Origin: Escherichia coli
GTDB taxonomy: Bacteria; Pseudomonadota; Gammaproteobacteria; Enterobacterales; Enterobacteriaceae
Reading direction: 5' to 3'
Length of the DNA stretch: 64,000 nucleotides
Assembly: GCF_036503815.1 (NCBI RefSeq)
Contig: NZ_AP027764.1
Span: 4,928,220-4,992,219 of the forward strand
Shown here: positions 17,617 to 28,446 of the stretch, one piece after another
Position numbering within the stretch: the first letter of the stretch is position 1
How the letters are laid out: each line of letters opens with the position of its first letter
Translations under genes and position numbers: made by a program
The notes under the pieces: model-generated
Database searches by the model: none
What the model saw: only the letters and a program-made list of their open reading frames with translations
What the model was told of the DNA's origin: nothing

Positions 17617-18240
17617 GTGCTCAACAAACTCTCCTCTCTGCTGAAAGACGCAGGAATTTCGCTTACCGATCACCAGAAAAACCAGCTAATTGCCTACGTG
17701 AATATGCTGCATAAATGGAATAAAGCGTACAACCTGACTTCGGTCCGCGATCCTAATGAGATGCTGGTACGCCATATTCTCGATAGCATTGTGGTGGCGC
17801 CGTATCTGCAAGGTGATCGGTTTATCGATGTCGGCACCGGACCAGGACTGCCTGGCATTCCACTCTCTATCGTGCGTCCTGAAGCCCATTTCACGTTGTT
17901 GGATAGCCTTGGTAAACGCGTGCGTTTCCTTCGTCAGGTGCAACATGAGCTTAAACTGGAGAATATTGAGCCAGTACAGAGCAGGGTAGAAGAGTTTCCT
18001 TCTGAGCCGCCATTTGATGGCGTAATTAGCCGCGCCTTTGCCTCTCTGAACGATATGGTGAGCTGGTGCCACCATCTTCCTGGTGAGCAAGGTCGTTTCT
18101 ACGCGCTGAAAGGCCAAATACCGGAAGATGAAATCGCTTTGTTGCCCGAAGAATATCAGGTCGAATCAGTGGTTAAACTTCACGTTCCGGCCCTGGATGG
18201 CGAACGTCATCTGGTGGTGATTAAAGCAAATAAAATTTAA
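17617..18240 (+). CDS. rsmG: 16S rRNA m7G527 methyltransferase RsmG (GidB)
   Basis: A 207-residue SAM-dependent methyltransferase that makes N7-methyl-G527 in 16S rRNA, a site tied to streptomycin response. The SAM motif FIDVGTGPGLPGIPLSI is clear. The start is the GTG at 17617 (VLNKLSSLLKDAGISL), giving the known length. Co-directional with mnmG, 63 bases apart. Confidence 0.96.
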   Translation: MLNKLSSLLKDAGISLTDHQKNQLIAYVNMLHKWNKAYNLTSVRDPNEMLVRHILDSIVVAPYLQGDRFIDVGTGPGLPGIPLSIVRPEAHFTLLDSLGKRVRFLRQVQHELKLENIEPVQSRVEEFPSEPPFDGVISRAFASLNDMVSWCHHLPGEQGRFYALKGQIPEDEIALLPEEYQVESVVKLHVPALDGERHLVVIKANKI

Positions 18241-18327
18241 TTTTTATCAAAAAAAACATAAAAAAATGACCGGTTAGACTGTTAACAACAACCAGGTTTT
18301 CTACTGATATAACTGGTTACATTTAAC

Positions 18328-18371
18328 GCCACGTTCACTCTTTTGCATCAACGAGCTAACGTGGCTTTTTT
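18328..18371 (+). terminator. rsmG terminator
   Basis: Perfect 8-bp stem GCCACGTT / AACGTGGC with a 22-base loop followed by TTTTTT. It is about 90 bases after rsmG and separates mnmG-rsmG from the atp operon. Confidence 0.8.
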
Positions 18372-18737
18372 GGGTAAGCAGAAAATAAGTCAGCAGTGAA
18401 AATATCAGGCTGCTAAAAATCGGCGCTAAGAACCATAATCATCTGTTAAAACATTATTAAAAATGTCAATGGGTGGTTTTTGTTGTGTAAATGTCACTTA
18501 TTAAAAGAGTGTCTGTTTTTGGACTTAAATATCATAAACTTGCAATGGCATCATTTGCCAAGTAAATAAATATGCTGTGCGCGAACATGCTCAATATGTG
18601 ATCTGAAGCACGCTTTATCGCCAGTGTTTACGCGTTATTTACAGTTTTTCATGATCGAACAGCGTTAGCAGAAAAGTCGCAATTGTATGCACTGGAAAAA
18701 TATTTAAACATTTATTCACCTTTTGGCTACTTATTGT
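18372..18737. other. Gene-free AT-rich stretch before the atp promoters
   Basis: No convincing coding frame or RNA structure was seen. It is an AT-rich upstream region of the atp operon and could hold regulator sites I cannot identify. Confidence 0.5.
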
Positions 18738-18765
18738 TTGAAATCACGGGGGCGCACCGTATAAT
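18738..18765 (+). promoter_or_regulatory. atp operon promoter, upstream
   Basis: -35 TTGAAA (18738-18743), 16-bp spacer, -10 TATAAT (18760-18765): a good sigma-70 promoter about 80 bases before atpI. Confidence 0.7.
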
Positions 18766-18783
18766 TTGACCGCTTTTTGATGC

Positions 18784-18813
18784 TTGACTCTAAGCCTTAA
18801 AGAAAGTTTTATA
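18784..18813 (+). promoter_or_regulatory. atp operon promoter, downstream
   Basis: -35 TTGACT (18784-18789), 18-bp spacer, -10 TTTATA (18808-18813), about 30 bases before the atpI start. Confidence 0.6.
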
Positions 18814-18844
18814 CGACACGCGGCATACCTCGAAGGGAGCAGGA

Positions 18845-19237
18845 GTGAAAAACGTGATGTCTGTGTCGCTCGTGAGTCGAAACGTTGCTCGGAAGCTTCT
18901 GCTCGTTCAGTTACTGGTGGTGATAGCAAGTGGATTGCTGTTCAGCCTCAAAGACCCCTTCTGGGGCGTCTCTGCAATAAGCGGGGGCCTGGCAGTCTTT
19001 CTGCCTAACGTTTTGTTTATGATATTTGCCTGGCGTCACCAGGCGCATACACCAGCGAAAGGCCGGGTGGCCTGGACATTCGCATTTGGCGAAGCTTTCA
19101 AAGTTCTGGCGATGTTGGTGTTACTGGTGGTGGCGTTGGCGGTTTTAAAGGCGGTATTCTTGCCGCTGATCGTTACGTGGGTTTTGGTGCTGGTGGTTCA
19201 GATACTGGCACCGGCTGTAATTAACAACAAAGGGTAA
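18845..19237 (+). CDS. atpI: ATP synthase accessory protein AtpI
   Basis: A small membrane protein with four hydrophobic helices, a non-structural product of the atp operon that assists c-ring assembly or Mg2+ supply in related bacteria. The GTG at 18845 gives 130 residues (MKNVMSVSLVSR). An ATG at 18857 gives the 126-residue form often annotated. I prefer the GTG because the AAGGGA Shine-Dalgarno ends six bases before it. It ends 8 bases before atpB. Confidence 0.9.
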   Translation: MKNVMSVSLVSRNVARKLLLVQLLVVIASGLLFSLKDPFWGVSAISGGLAVFLPNVLFMIFAWRHQAHTPAKGRVAWTFAFGEAFKVLAMLVLLVVALAVLKAVFLPLIVTWVLVLVVQILAPAVINNKG

Positions 19238-19245
19238 AAGGCATC

Positions 19246-20061
<816 letters not shown>

Positions 20062-20107
20062 TTTACCAACACTACTACGTTTTAACTGAAACAAACTGGA
20101 GACTGTC

Positions 20108-20347
<240 letters not shown>

Positions 20348-20408
20348 TAAGCGTTGCTTTTATTTAAAGAGCAATATCAGAACGTTAACTAAATAGAGGC
20401 ATTGTGCT

Positions 20409-20879
20409 GTGAATCTTAACGCAACAATCCTCGGCCAGGCCATCGCGTTTGTCCTGTTCGTTCTGTTCTGCATGAAGTACGTATGGCCGCCATTAATGGC
20501 AGCCATCGAAAAACGTCAAAAAGAAATTGCTGACGGCCTTGCTTCCGCAGAACGAGCACATAAGGACCTTGACCTTGCAAAGGCCAGCGCGACCGACCAG
20601 CTGAAAAAAGCGAAAGCGGAAGCCCAGGTAATCATCGAGCAGGCGAACAAACGCCGCTCGCAGATTCTGGACGAAGCTAAAGCTGAAGCAGAGCAGGAAC
20701 GTACTAAAATCGTGGCCCAGGCGCAGGCGGAAATTGAAGCCGAGCGTAAACGTGCCCGTGAAGAGCTGCGTAAGCAAGTTGCTATCCTGGCTGTTGCTGG
20801 CGCCGAGAAGATCATCGAACGTTCCGTGGATGAAGCTGCTAACAGCGACATCGTGGATAAACTTGTCGCTGAACTGTAA
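20409..20879 (+). CDS. atpF: ATP synthase F0 subunit b
   Basis: A 156-residue protein with one N-terminal membrane helix (residues about 5-25) and a long alanine- and charge-rich helix that dimerises as the peripheral stalk. The start is GTG at 20409 ([10 protein letters not shown]). It ends 14 bases before atpH, linking the stator to delta. Confidence 0.97.
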
Positions 20880-20893
20880 GGAGGGAGGGGCTG

Positions 20894-21427
20894 ATGTCTG
20901 AATTTATTACGGTAGCTCGCCCCTACGCCAAAGCAGCTTTTGACTTTGCCGTCGAACACCAAAGTGTAGAACGCTGGCAGGACATGCTGGCGTTTGCCGC
21001 CGAGGTAACCAAAAACGAACAAATGGCAGAGCTTCTCTCTGGCGCGCTTGCGCCAGAAACGCTCGCCGAGTCGTTTATCGCAGTTTGTGGTGAGCAACTG
21101 GACGAAAACGGTCAGAACCTGATTCGGGTTATGGCTGAAAATGGTCGTCTTAATGCGCTCCCGGATGTTCTGGAGCAGTTTATTCACCTGCGTGCTGTGA
21201 GTGAGGCTACCGCTGAGGTAGACGTCATTTCCGCTGCCGCGTTGAGTGAACAACAGCTCGCGAAAATTTCTGCTGCGATGGAAAAACGTCTGTCACGCAA
21301 AGTTAAGCTGAATTGCAAAATCGATAAGTCTGTAATGGCAGGCGTTATCATCCGAGCGGGTGATATGGTCATTGATGGCAGCGTACGCGGTCGTCTTGAG
21401 CGCCTTGCAGACGTCTTGCAGTCTTAA
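20894..21427 (+). CDS. atpH: ATP synthase F1 subunit delta
   Basis: A 177-residue soluble stator subunit ([19 protein letters not shown]) that caps the alpha3beta3 head and joins it to subunit b. The C-terminal [20 protein letters not shown] is the family signature. A strong GGAGGGAGG-type ribosome site precedes the ATG. Confidence 0.97.
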
Positions 21428-21439
21428 GGGGACTGGAGC

Positions 21440-22981
21440 ATGCAACTGAATTCCACCGAAATCAGCGAACTGATCAAGCAGCGCATTGCTCAGTTCAATG
21501 TTGTGAGTGAAGCTCACAACGAAGGTACTATTGTTTCTGTAAGTGACGGTGTTATCCGCATCCACGGCCTGGCCGATTGTATGCAGGGTGAAATGATCTC
21601 CCTGCCGGGTAACCGTTACGCTATCGCACTGAACCTCGAGCGTGACTCTGTAGGTGCGGTTGTTATGGGTCCGTACGCTGACCTTGCCGAAGGCATGAAA
21701 GTTAAGTGTACTGGCCGTATCCTGGAAGTTCCGGTTGGCCGTGGCCTGCTGGGCCGTGTGGTTAACACTCTGGGTGCACCAATCGACGGTAAAGGTCCGC
21801 TGGATCACGACGGCTTCTCTGCTGTAGAAGCTATCGCCCCGGGCGTTATCGAACGTCAGTCCGTAGATCAGCCGGTACAGACCGGTTATAAAGCCGTTGA
21901 CTCCATGATCCCAATCGGTCGTGGTCAGCGTGAATTGATCATCGGTGACCGTCAGACCGGTAAAACCGCACTGGCAATCGATGCCATCATTAACCAGCGC
22001 GATTCCGGTATCAAATGTATCTATGTCGCTATCGGCCAGAAAGCGTCCACTATTTCTAACGTGGTACGTAAACTGGAAGAGCACGGCGCACTGGCTAACA
22101 CCATCGTTGTGGTAGCAACCGCGTCTGAATCCGCTGCACTGCAATACCTGGCGCCGTATGCCGGTTGCGCAATGGGCGAATACTTCCGTGACCGCGGTGA
22201 AGATGCGCTGATCATTTACGATGACCTGTCTAAACAGGCTGTTGCTTACCGTCAGATCTCCCTGCTGCTCCGTCGTCCGCCAGGACGTGAAGCATTCCCG
22301 GGCGACGTATTCTACCTCCACTCTCGTCTGCTGGAGCGTGCTGCGCGTGTTAACGCCGAATACGTTGAAGCCTTCACCAAAGGTGAAGTGAAAGGGAAAA
22401 CCGGTTCTCTGACCGCGCTGCCGATTATCGAAACTCAGGCGGGTGACGTTTCTGCGTTCGTTCCGACTAACGTAATCTCCATTACCGATGGTCAGATCTT
22501 CCTGGAAACCAACCTGTTCAACGCCGGTATTCGTCCTGCGGTTAACCCGGGTATTTCCGTATCCCGTGTTGGTGGTGCAGCACAGACCAAGATCATGAAA
22601 AAACTGTCCGGTGGTATCCGTACCGCTCTGGCACAGTATCGTGAACTGGCAGCGTTCTCTCAGTTTGCATCCGACCTTGACGATGCAACACGTAAGCAGC
22701 TTGACCACGGTCAGAAAGTGACCGAACTGCTGAAACAGAAACAGTATGCGCCGATGTCCGTAGCGCAACAGTCTCTGGTTCTGTTCGCAGCAGAACGTGG
22801 TTACCTGGCGGATGTTGAACTGTCGAAAATCGGCAGCTTCGAAGCCGCTCTGCTGGCTTACGTCGACCGTGATCACGCTCCGTTGATGCAAGAGATCAAC
22901 CAGACCGGTGGCTACAACGACGAAATCGAAGGCAAGCTGAAAGGCATCCTCGATTCCTTCAAAGCAACCCAATCCTGGTAA
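21440..22981 (+). CDS. atpA: ATP synthase F1 subunit alpha
   Basis: A 513-residue nucleotide-binding but non-catalytic subunit. Walker A is GDRQTGKT around residues 169-176, and the signature [17 protein letters not shown] is near residue 365. With beta it forms the hexameric head. Full length, 12 bases after atpH. A very long opposite-strand frame over this gene is a codon-bias shadow. Confidence 0.98.
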
Positions 22982-23031
22982 CGTCTGGCGGCTTGCCTTA
23001 GGGCAGGCCGCAAGGCATTGAGGAGAAGCTC

Positions 23032-23895
23032 ATGGCCGGCGCAAAAGAGATACGTAGTAAGATCGCAAGCGTCCAGAACACGCAAAAGATCACTAAAGCG
23101 ATGGAGATGGTCGCCGCTTCCAAAATGCGTAAATCGCAGGATCGCATGGCGGCCAGCCGTCCTTATGCAGAAACCATGCGCAAAGTGATTGGTCACCTTG
23201 CACACGGTAATCTGGAATATAAGCACCCATACCTGGAAGACCGCGACGTTAAACGCGTAGGCTACCTGGTGGTGTCGACCGACCGTGGTTTGTGCGGTGG
23301 TTTGAACATTAACCTGTTCAAAAAACTGCTGGCGGAAATGAAGACCTGGACCGACAAAGGCGTTCAATGCGACCTCGCAATGATCGGCTCGAAAGGCGTG
23401 TCGTTCTTCAACTCCGTGGGCGGCAATGTTGTTGCCCAGGTCACCGGCATGGGGGATAACCCTTCCCTGTCCGAACTGATTGGTCCGGTAAAAGTGATGT
23501 TGCAGGCCTACGACGAAGGCCGTCTGGACAAGCTTTACATTGTCAGCAACAAATTTATTAACACCATGTCTCAGGTTCCGACCATCAGCCAGCTGCTGCC
23601 GTTACCGGCATCAGATGATGATGATCTGAAACATAAATCCTGGGATTACCTGTACGAACCCGATCCGAAGGCGTTGCTGGATACCCTGCTGCGTCGTTAT
23701 GTCGAATCTCAGGTTTATCAGGGCGTGGTTGAAAACCTGGCCAGCGAGCAGGCCGCCCGTATGGTGGCGATGAAAGCCGCGACCGACAATGGCGGCAGCC
23801 TGATTAAAGAGCTGCAGTTGGTATACAACAAAGCTCGTCAGGCCAGCATTACTCAGGAACTCACCGAGATCGTCTCGGGGGCCGCCGCGGTTTAA
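23032..23895 (+). CDS. atpG: ATP synthase F1 subunit gamma
   Basis: A 287-residue rotor shaft. The N-terminal helix ([31 protein letters not shown]) and the C-terminal [19 protein letters not shown] form the coiled coil that turns inside the alpha3beta3 head. Located between alpha and beta genes as in all enterobacteria. Confidence 0.98.
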
Positions 23896-23921
23896 ACAGG
23901 TTATTTCGTAGAGGATTTAAG

Positions 23922-25304
23922 ATGGCTACTGGAAAGATTGTCCAGGTAATCGGCGCCGTAGTTGACGTCGAATTCCCTCAGGATGCCGTACCGCGCGTGT
24001 ACGATGCTCTTGAGGTGCAAAATGGTAATGAGCGTCTGGTGCTGGAAGTTCAGCAGCAGCTCGGCGGCGGTATCGTGCGTACCATCGCAATGGGTTCCTC
24101 CGACGGTCTGCGTCGCGGTCTGGATGTAAAAGACCTCGAACACCCGATCGAAGTCCCGGTAGGTAAAGCGACTCTGGGCCGTATCATGAACGTACTGGGT
24201 GAACCGGTCGACATGAAAGGCGAGATCGGTGAAGAAGAGCGTTGGGCGATTCACCGCGCAGCACCTTCCTACGAAGAGCTGTCAAACTCTCAGGAACTGC
24301 TGGAAACCGGTATCAAAGTTATCGACCTGATGTGTCCGTTCGCTAAGGGCGGTAAAGTCGGTCTGTTCGGTGGTGCGGGTGTAGGTAAAACCGTAAACAT
24401 GATGGAGCTTATTCGTAACATCGCGATCGAGCACTCCGGTTACTCTGTGTTTGCGGGCGTAGGTGAACGTACTCGTGAGGGTAACGACTTCTACCACGAA
24501 ATGACCGACTCCAACGTTATCGACAAAGTATCCCTGGTATATGGCCAGATGAACGAGCCGCCGGGAAACCGTCTGCGCGTTGCACTGACCGGCCTGACCA
24601 TGGCTGAGAAATTCCGTGACGAAGGTCGTGACGTTCTGCTGTTCGTTGACAACATCTATCGTTACACCCTGGCCGGTACGGAAGTATCCGCACTGCTGGG
24701 TCGTATGCCTTCAGCGGTAGGTTATCAGCCGACTCTGGCGGAAGAGATGGGCGTTCTTCAGGAACGTATCACCTCCACCAAAACTGGTTCTATCACCTCC
24801 GTACAGGCGGTATACGTACCTGCGGATGACTTGACTGACCCGTCTCCGGCAACCACCTTTGCGCACCTTGACGCAACCGTGGTACTGAGCCGTCAGATCG
24901 CGTCTCTGGGTATCTACCCGGCTGTTGACCCGCTGGACTCTACCAGCCGTCAGCTGGACCCGCTGGTGGTTGGTCAGGAACACTACGACACCGCGCGTGG
25001 CGTTCAGTCCATCCTGCAACGTTATCAGGAACTGAAAGACATCATCGCCATCCTGGGTATGGATGAACTGTCTGAAGAAGACAAACTGGTGGTAGCGCGC
25101 GCTCGTAAGATCCAGCGCTTCCTGTCCCAGCCGTTCTTCGTGGCAGAAGTATTCACCGGTTCTCCGGGTAAATACGTCTCCCTGAAAGACACCATCCGTG
25201 GCTTTAAAGGCATCATGGAAGGCGAATACGATCACCTGCCGGAGCAGGCGTTCTACATGGTCGGTTCCATCGAAGAAGCAGTGGAAAAAGCCAAAAAACT
25301 TTAA
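23922..25304 (+). CDS. atpD: ATP synthase F1 subunit beta, catalytic
   Basis: A 460-residue catalytic subunit. Walker A is GGAGVGKT (about residues 150-157), Walker [10 protein letters not shown], and the signature [10 protein letters not shown] is present. The conserved GERTREGND carries the catalytic glutamate. It synthesises ATP from ADP and phosphate at the inner face of the inner membrane. Confidence 0.98.
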
Positions 25305-25324
25305 CGCCTTAATCGGAGGGTGAT

Positions 25325-25744
25325 ATGGCAATGACTTACCACCTGGACGTCGTCAGCGCAGAGCAACAAATGTTCTCTGGTCTGGTCGAGAAAATCCAGG
25401 TAACGGGTAGCGAAGGTGAACTGGGCATTTACCCGGGCCACGCACCGCTGCTCACCGCCATTAAGCCTGGTATGATTCGCATCGTGAAACAGCACGGTCA
25501 CGAAGAGTTTATCTATCTGTCTGGCGGCATTCTTGAAGTGCAGCCTGGCAACGTGACCGTTCTGGCTGACACCGCAATTCGCGGCCAGGATCTCGACGAA
25601 GCGCGAGCCATGGAAGCGAAACGTAAGGCTGAAGAGCACATTAGCAGCTCTCACGGCGACGTAGATTACGCTCAGGCGTCTGCGGAACTGGCCAAAGCGA
25701 TCGCGCAGTTGCGCGTTATCGAGTTGACCAAAAAAGCGATGTAA
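25325..25744 (+). CDS. atpC: ATP synthase F1 subunit epsilon
   Basis: A 139-residue subunit with an N-terminal beta-sandwich ([17 protein letters not shown]) and a C-terminal helical hairpin that can extend and inhibit ATP hydrolysis. Last gene of the operon, with a strong terminator 22 bases downstream. The AATCGGAGGG ribosome site precedes the ATG. Confidence 0.97.
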
Positions 25745-25766
25745 CACCGGCTTGAAAAGCTCAAAA

Positions 25767-25794
25767 GCCAGTCTGGAAACAGACTGGCTTTTTT
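25767..25794 (+). terminator. atp operon terminator
   Basis: Perfect 9-bp stem GCCAGTCTG / CAGACTGGC with a GAAA loop, then TTTTTT: a textbook intrinsic terminator. Confidence 0.95.
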
Positions 25795-25940
25795 ATATGT
25801 ATTTTGCTGATTGATACAAAAATTATATTATTCATCAAAAAGTTAGCGTCTTGCCAAGTCGTTAATTGTCACCTTTTCTCCATAGTGATATCGTCCCTGT
25901 TGTTATTATTATTTCTATAATTATATGAGGGATCATATCT

Positions 25941-26639
25941 ATGTCTTTTAAAACGTCTTTTGAAGGTGTCCAACCGGTTGTGATGACCGATCGCGCCACC
26001 TTTATCCGCCGTGCTTATATGCATCTGGCTGGGGCAGTTGTCGGGTTCATCATTCTCAGCGCGCTGTTTATCTTTAGTGGGCTTGGCAAAATGATGCTTA
26101 GGGTGCTGATGAACAGTGGTCAGTTTGGTTGGCTGGTGGTGCTGGGTGCTTTTATTCTGGTCAGCATGCTGGCGACTCGTCTGGCAGATAATGTGGAGTC
26201 TAATCAGACCCAACTGATTGGACTGGGGATATACGTACTGGCAGAAGCGTTAATTTTTGCACCTTTACTGACACTGGCAGCGTATATTAATCCAGCAATT
26301 ATTGGCGCGGCGGGCATCACCACAGCACTGCTTGTGGGTGGTCTGACATTCACTGCCTTCACGACCAAAAAAGATTTCTCTTTCATGCGTTCGTTTTTAA
26401 CCATGGCGGGCTTTATCGCTTTCGGTGCCATTATCGCGAGCATTTTTATGGGATTCTCACTGGGCGTCTGGTTCTCGGCGGCAATGGTGCTGTTGTGTGC
26501 TGGCTTCGTGCTGTACGACACGTCTAATATTATTCATCATTATCCTACCGATCGTCCGGCAGGTGCGGCGCTACATCTCTTCGCCTCTATTGCTACCATG
26601 TTCTGGTATGTTCTGCGCATTTTCATGTCCCGCGATTAA
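25941..26639 (+). CDS. BAX-inhibitor-1 (YccA/YbhL) family membrane protein
   Basis: A 232-residue hydrophobic protein with about seven membrane segments. After a short cytoplasmic N-terminus (to about residue 22), helices run to the C-terminal LFASIATMFWYVLRIFMSRD. The motif GFVLYDTSNIIHH is the UPF0005/BI-1 signature containing the conserved Asp. Homologues act as pH-sensitive cation/calcium leak channels or protease modulators (E. coli YccA inhibits FtsH). The function here is unknown. GAGGGA precedes the ATG. It has its own terminator and sits between the atp terminator and glmU, where K-12 has no gene. Family assignment is confident, the role is not. Confidence 0.85.
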   Translation: MSFKTSFEGVQPVVMTDRATFIRRAYMHLAGAVVGFIILSALFIFSGLGKMMLRVLMNSGQFGWLVVLGAFILVSMLATRLADNVESNQTQLIGLGIYVLAEALIFAPLLTLAAYINPAIIGAAGITTALLVGGLTFTAFTTKKDFSFMRSFLTMAGFIAFGAIIASIFMGFSLGVWFSAAMVLLCAGFVLYDTSNIIHHYPTDRPAGAALHLFASIATMFWYVLRIFMSRD

Positions 26640-26651
26640 CCCTGCTTGTAT

Positions 26652-26680
26652 AAACCAGCGAAATTATTCGCTGGTTTTCC
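26652..26680 (+). terminator. Terminator of the BI-1-family gene
   Basis: Perfect 11-bp stem AAACCAGCGAA / TTCGCTGGTTT with a 4-base loop, ending TTTT, 12 bases after the stop. It marks the gene as a single transcription unit. Confidence 0.85.
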
Positions 26681-26914
26681 CGTTTATTCATTGATCGAAA
26701 TAAGAGCAAAAACATCCACCTGACGCTTAAATGAAGGTACTGCCTTAATTTTCTGCAGACAAAAGGCGTGACGATGGTCGAAAATGGCACTTTCGTTAGC
26801 GGGGATAATCCGTTATTGAACAATTTATCCTCTGTCCATTTCACGATGAAAAAAATGTAGTTTTTTCAAGGTGAAGCGGTTTAAATTCGTTCTCAAATTA
26901 CAGTCAGGACGCGT

Positions 26915-28285
26915 ATGTTGAATAATGCTATGAGCGTAGTGATCCTTGCCGCAGGTAAAGGCACGCGCATGTATTCCGATCTTCCGAAAGTGCTGCATAC
27001 CCTTGCCGGGAAAGCGATGGTTCAGCATGTCATTGATGCTGCGAATGAATTAGGCGCAGCGCACGTTCACCTGGTGTACGGTCACGGCGGCGATCTGCTT
27101 AAACAGGCGTTGAAAGACGATAACCTGAACTGGGTGCTTCAGGCAGAACAGCTGGGTACGGGCCATGCAATGCAGCAAGCCGCACCTTTTTTTGCCGATG
27201 ACGAAGACATTTTAATGCTCTACGGCGACGTGCCGCTGATCTCTGTTGAAACACTCCAGCGCCTGCGTGATGCGAAACCGCAGGGTGGCATTGGTCTGCT
27301 GACGGTTAAACTGGATGATCCGACCGGTTATGGACGTATCACCCGTGAAAACGGCAAAGTTACCGGCATTGTTGAGCACAAAGATGCCACCGACGAGCAG
27401 CGTCAGATTCAGGAGATCAACACCGGCATTCTGATCGCCAACGGCGCAGATATGAAACGCTGGCTGGCTAAACTGACCAACAATAATGCGCAGGGCGAAT
27501 ACTACATCACCGACATTATTGCGCTGGCGTATCAGGAAGGGCGTGAAATCGTTGCCGTTCATCCGCAACGTTTAAGCGAAGTAGAAGGCGTGAATAACCG
27601 CCTGCAACTCTCGCGTCTGGAGCGTGTTTATCAATCCGAACAAGCTGAAAAACTGCTGTTAGCAGGCGTTATGCTGCGCGATCCGGCGCGTTTTGATCTG
27701 CGCGGTACGCTTACTCACGGGCGCGATGTTGAAATTGATACTAACGTTATCATCGAGGGCAACGTGACTCTCGGTAATCGCGTGAAAATCGGCACCGGTT
27801 GCGTGATTAAAAACAGCGTGATTGGCGATGATTGCGAAATTAGCCCGTATACCGTTGTGGAAGATGCGAATCTGGCAGCGGCCTGTACCATTGGCCCGTT
27901 TGCCCGTCTGCGTCCTGGTGCTGAGTTGCTGGAAGGCGCACACGTCGGTAACTTCGTTGAGATGAAAAAAGCGCGTCTGGGTAAAGGCTCGAAAGCTGGT
28001 CATCTGACTTACCTGGGGGATGCGGAAATTGGCGATAACGTCAACATCGGCGCAGGAACCATTACCTGCAACTACGATGGTGCCAATAAATTTAAAACCA
28101 TTATTGGCGACGATGTGTTTGTTGGATCCGATACTCAGCTGGTGGCCCCGGTAACGGTAGGCAAAGGCGCAACCATTGCTGCGGGTACAACTGTGACGCG
28201 TAATGTTGGCGAAAATGCTCTGGCAATCAGCCGTGTGCCGCAGTCGCAAAAAGAAGGCTGGCGTCGTCCGGTAAAGAAAAAGTAA
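26915..28285 (+). CDS. glmU: Bifunctional GlmU (GlcN-1-P acetyltransferase / GlcNAc-1-P uridyltransferase)
   Basis: A 456-residue two-domain enzyme making UDP-GlcNAc for peptidoglycan and LPS. The N-terminal pyrophosphorylase domain has LAAGKGTRMYSDLPK. The C-terminal left-handed beta-helix has hexapeptide repeats (IGTGCVIKNSVIGDDCEI onward) and carries the acetyltransferase site. The start is ATG at 26915. It is cotranscribed with glmS 161 bases downstream; in E. coli the glmUS message is cut near the glmU stop by RNase E. Confidence 0.97.
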   Translation: MLNNAMSVVILAAGKGTRMYSDLPKVLHTLAGKAMVQHVIDAANELGAAHVHLVYGHGGDLLKQALKDDNLNWVLQAEQLGTGHAMQQAAPFFADDEDILMLYGDVPLISVETLQRLRDAKPQGGIGLLTVKLDDPTGYGRITRENGKVTGIVEHKDATDEQRQIQEINTGILIANGADMKRWLAKLTNNNAQGEYYITDIIALAYQEGREIVAVHPQRLSEVEGVNNRLQLSRLERVYQSEQAEKLLLAGVMLRDPARFDLRGTLTHGRDVEIDTNVIIEGNVTLGNRVKIGTGCVIKNSVIGDDCEISPYTVVEDANLAAACTIGPFARLRPGAELLEGAHVGNFVEMKKARLGKGSKAGHLTYLGDAEIGDNVNIGAGTITCNYDGANKFKTIIGDDVFVGSDTQLVAPVTVGKGATIAAGTTVTRNVGENALAISRVPQSQKEGWRRPVKKK

Positions 28286-28446
28286 TTCTGGCTGGGTAAT
28301 CCGGCCATATGGGGTGAGGAGATAACATAATCTCCCGCCCACAAGCAGTAACTATAAAAATAACCCCACTCTCTACAAAGGCTCGGGGCGCCCGAAAAAC
28401 GGGCATACAGGTTGACCGACAACGATATAAATCGGAATCAAAAACT
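28286..28446 (+). promoter_or_regulatory. glmU-glmS intercistronic region, GlmZ target
   Basis: A 161-base leader for glmS. In E. coli this segment folds to hide the glmS ribosome site and is opened by the small RNA GlmZ. The position and general sequence fit; I could not verify the pairing base by base. Confidence 0.5.

Noticed and set aside
20516..21253. 245-codon open frame antisense to atpF/atpH
   Set aside because: Serine/arginine-rich shadow spanning two certain genes.
21293..22972. 559-codon open frame antisense to atpA
   Set aside because: It mirrors the strongly biased codons of atpA; no ribosome site and no protein-like features.
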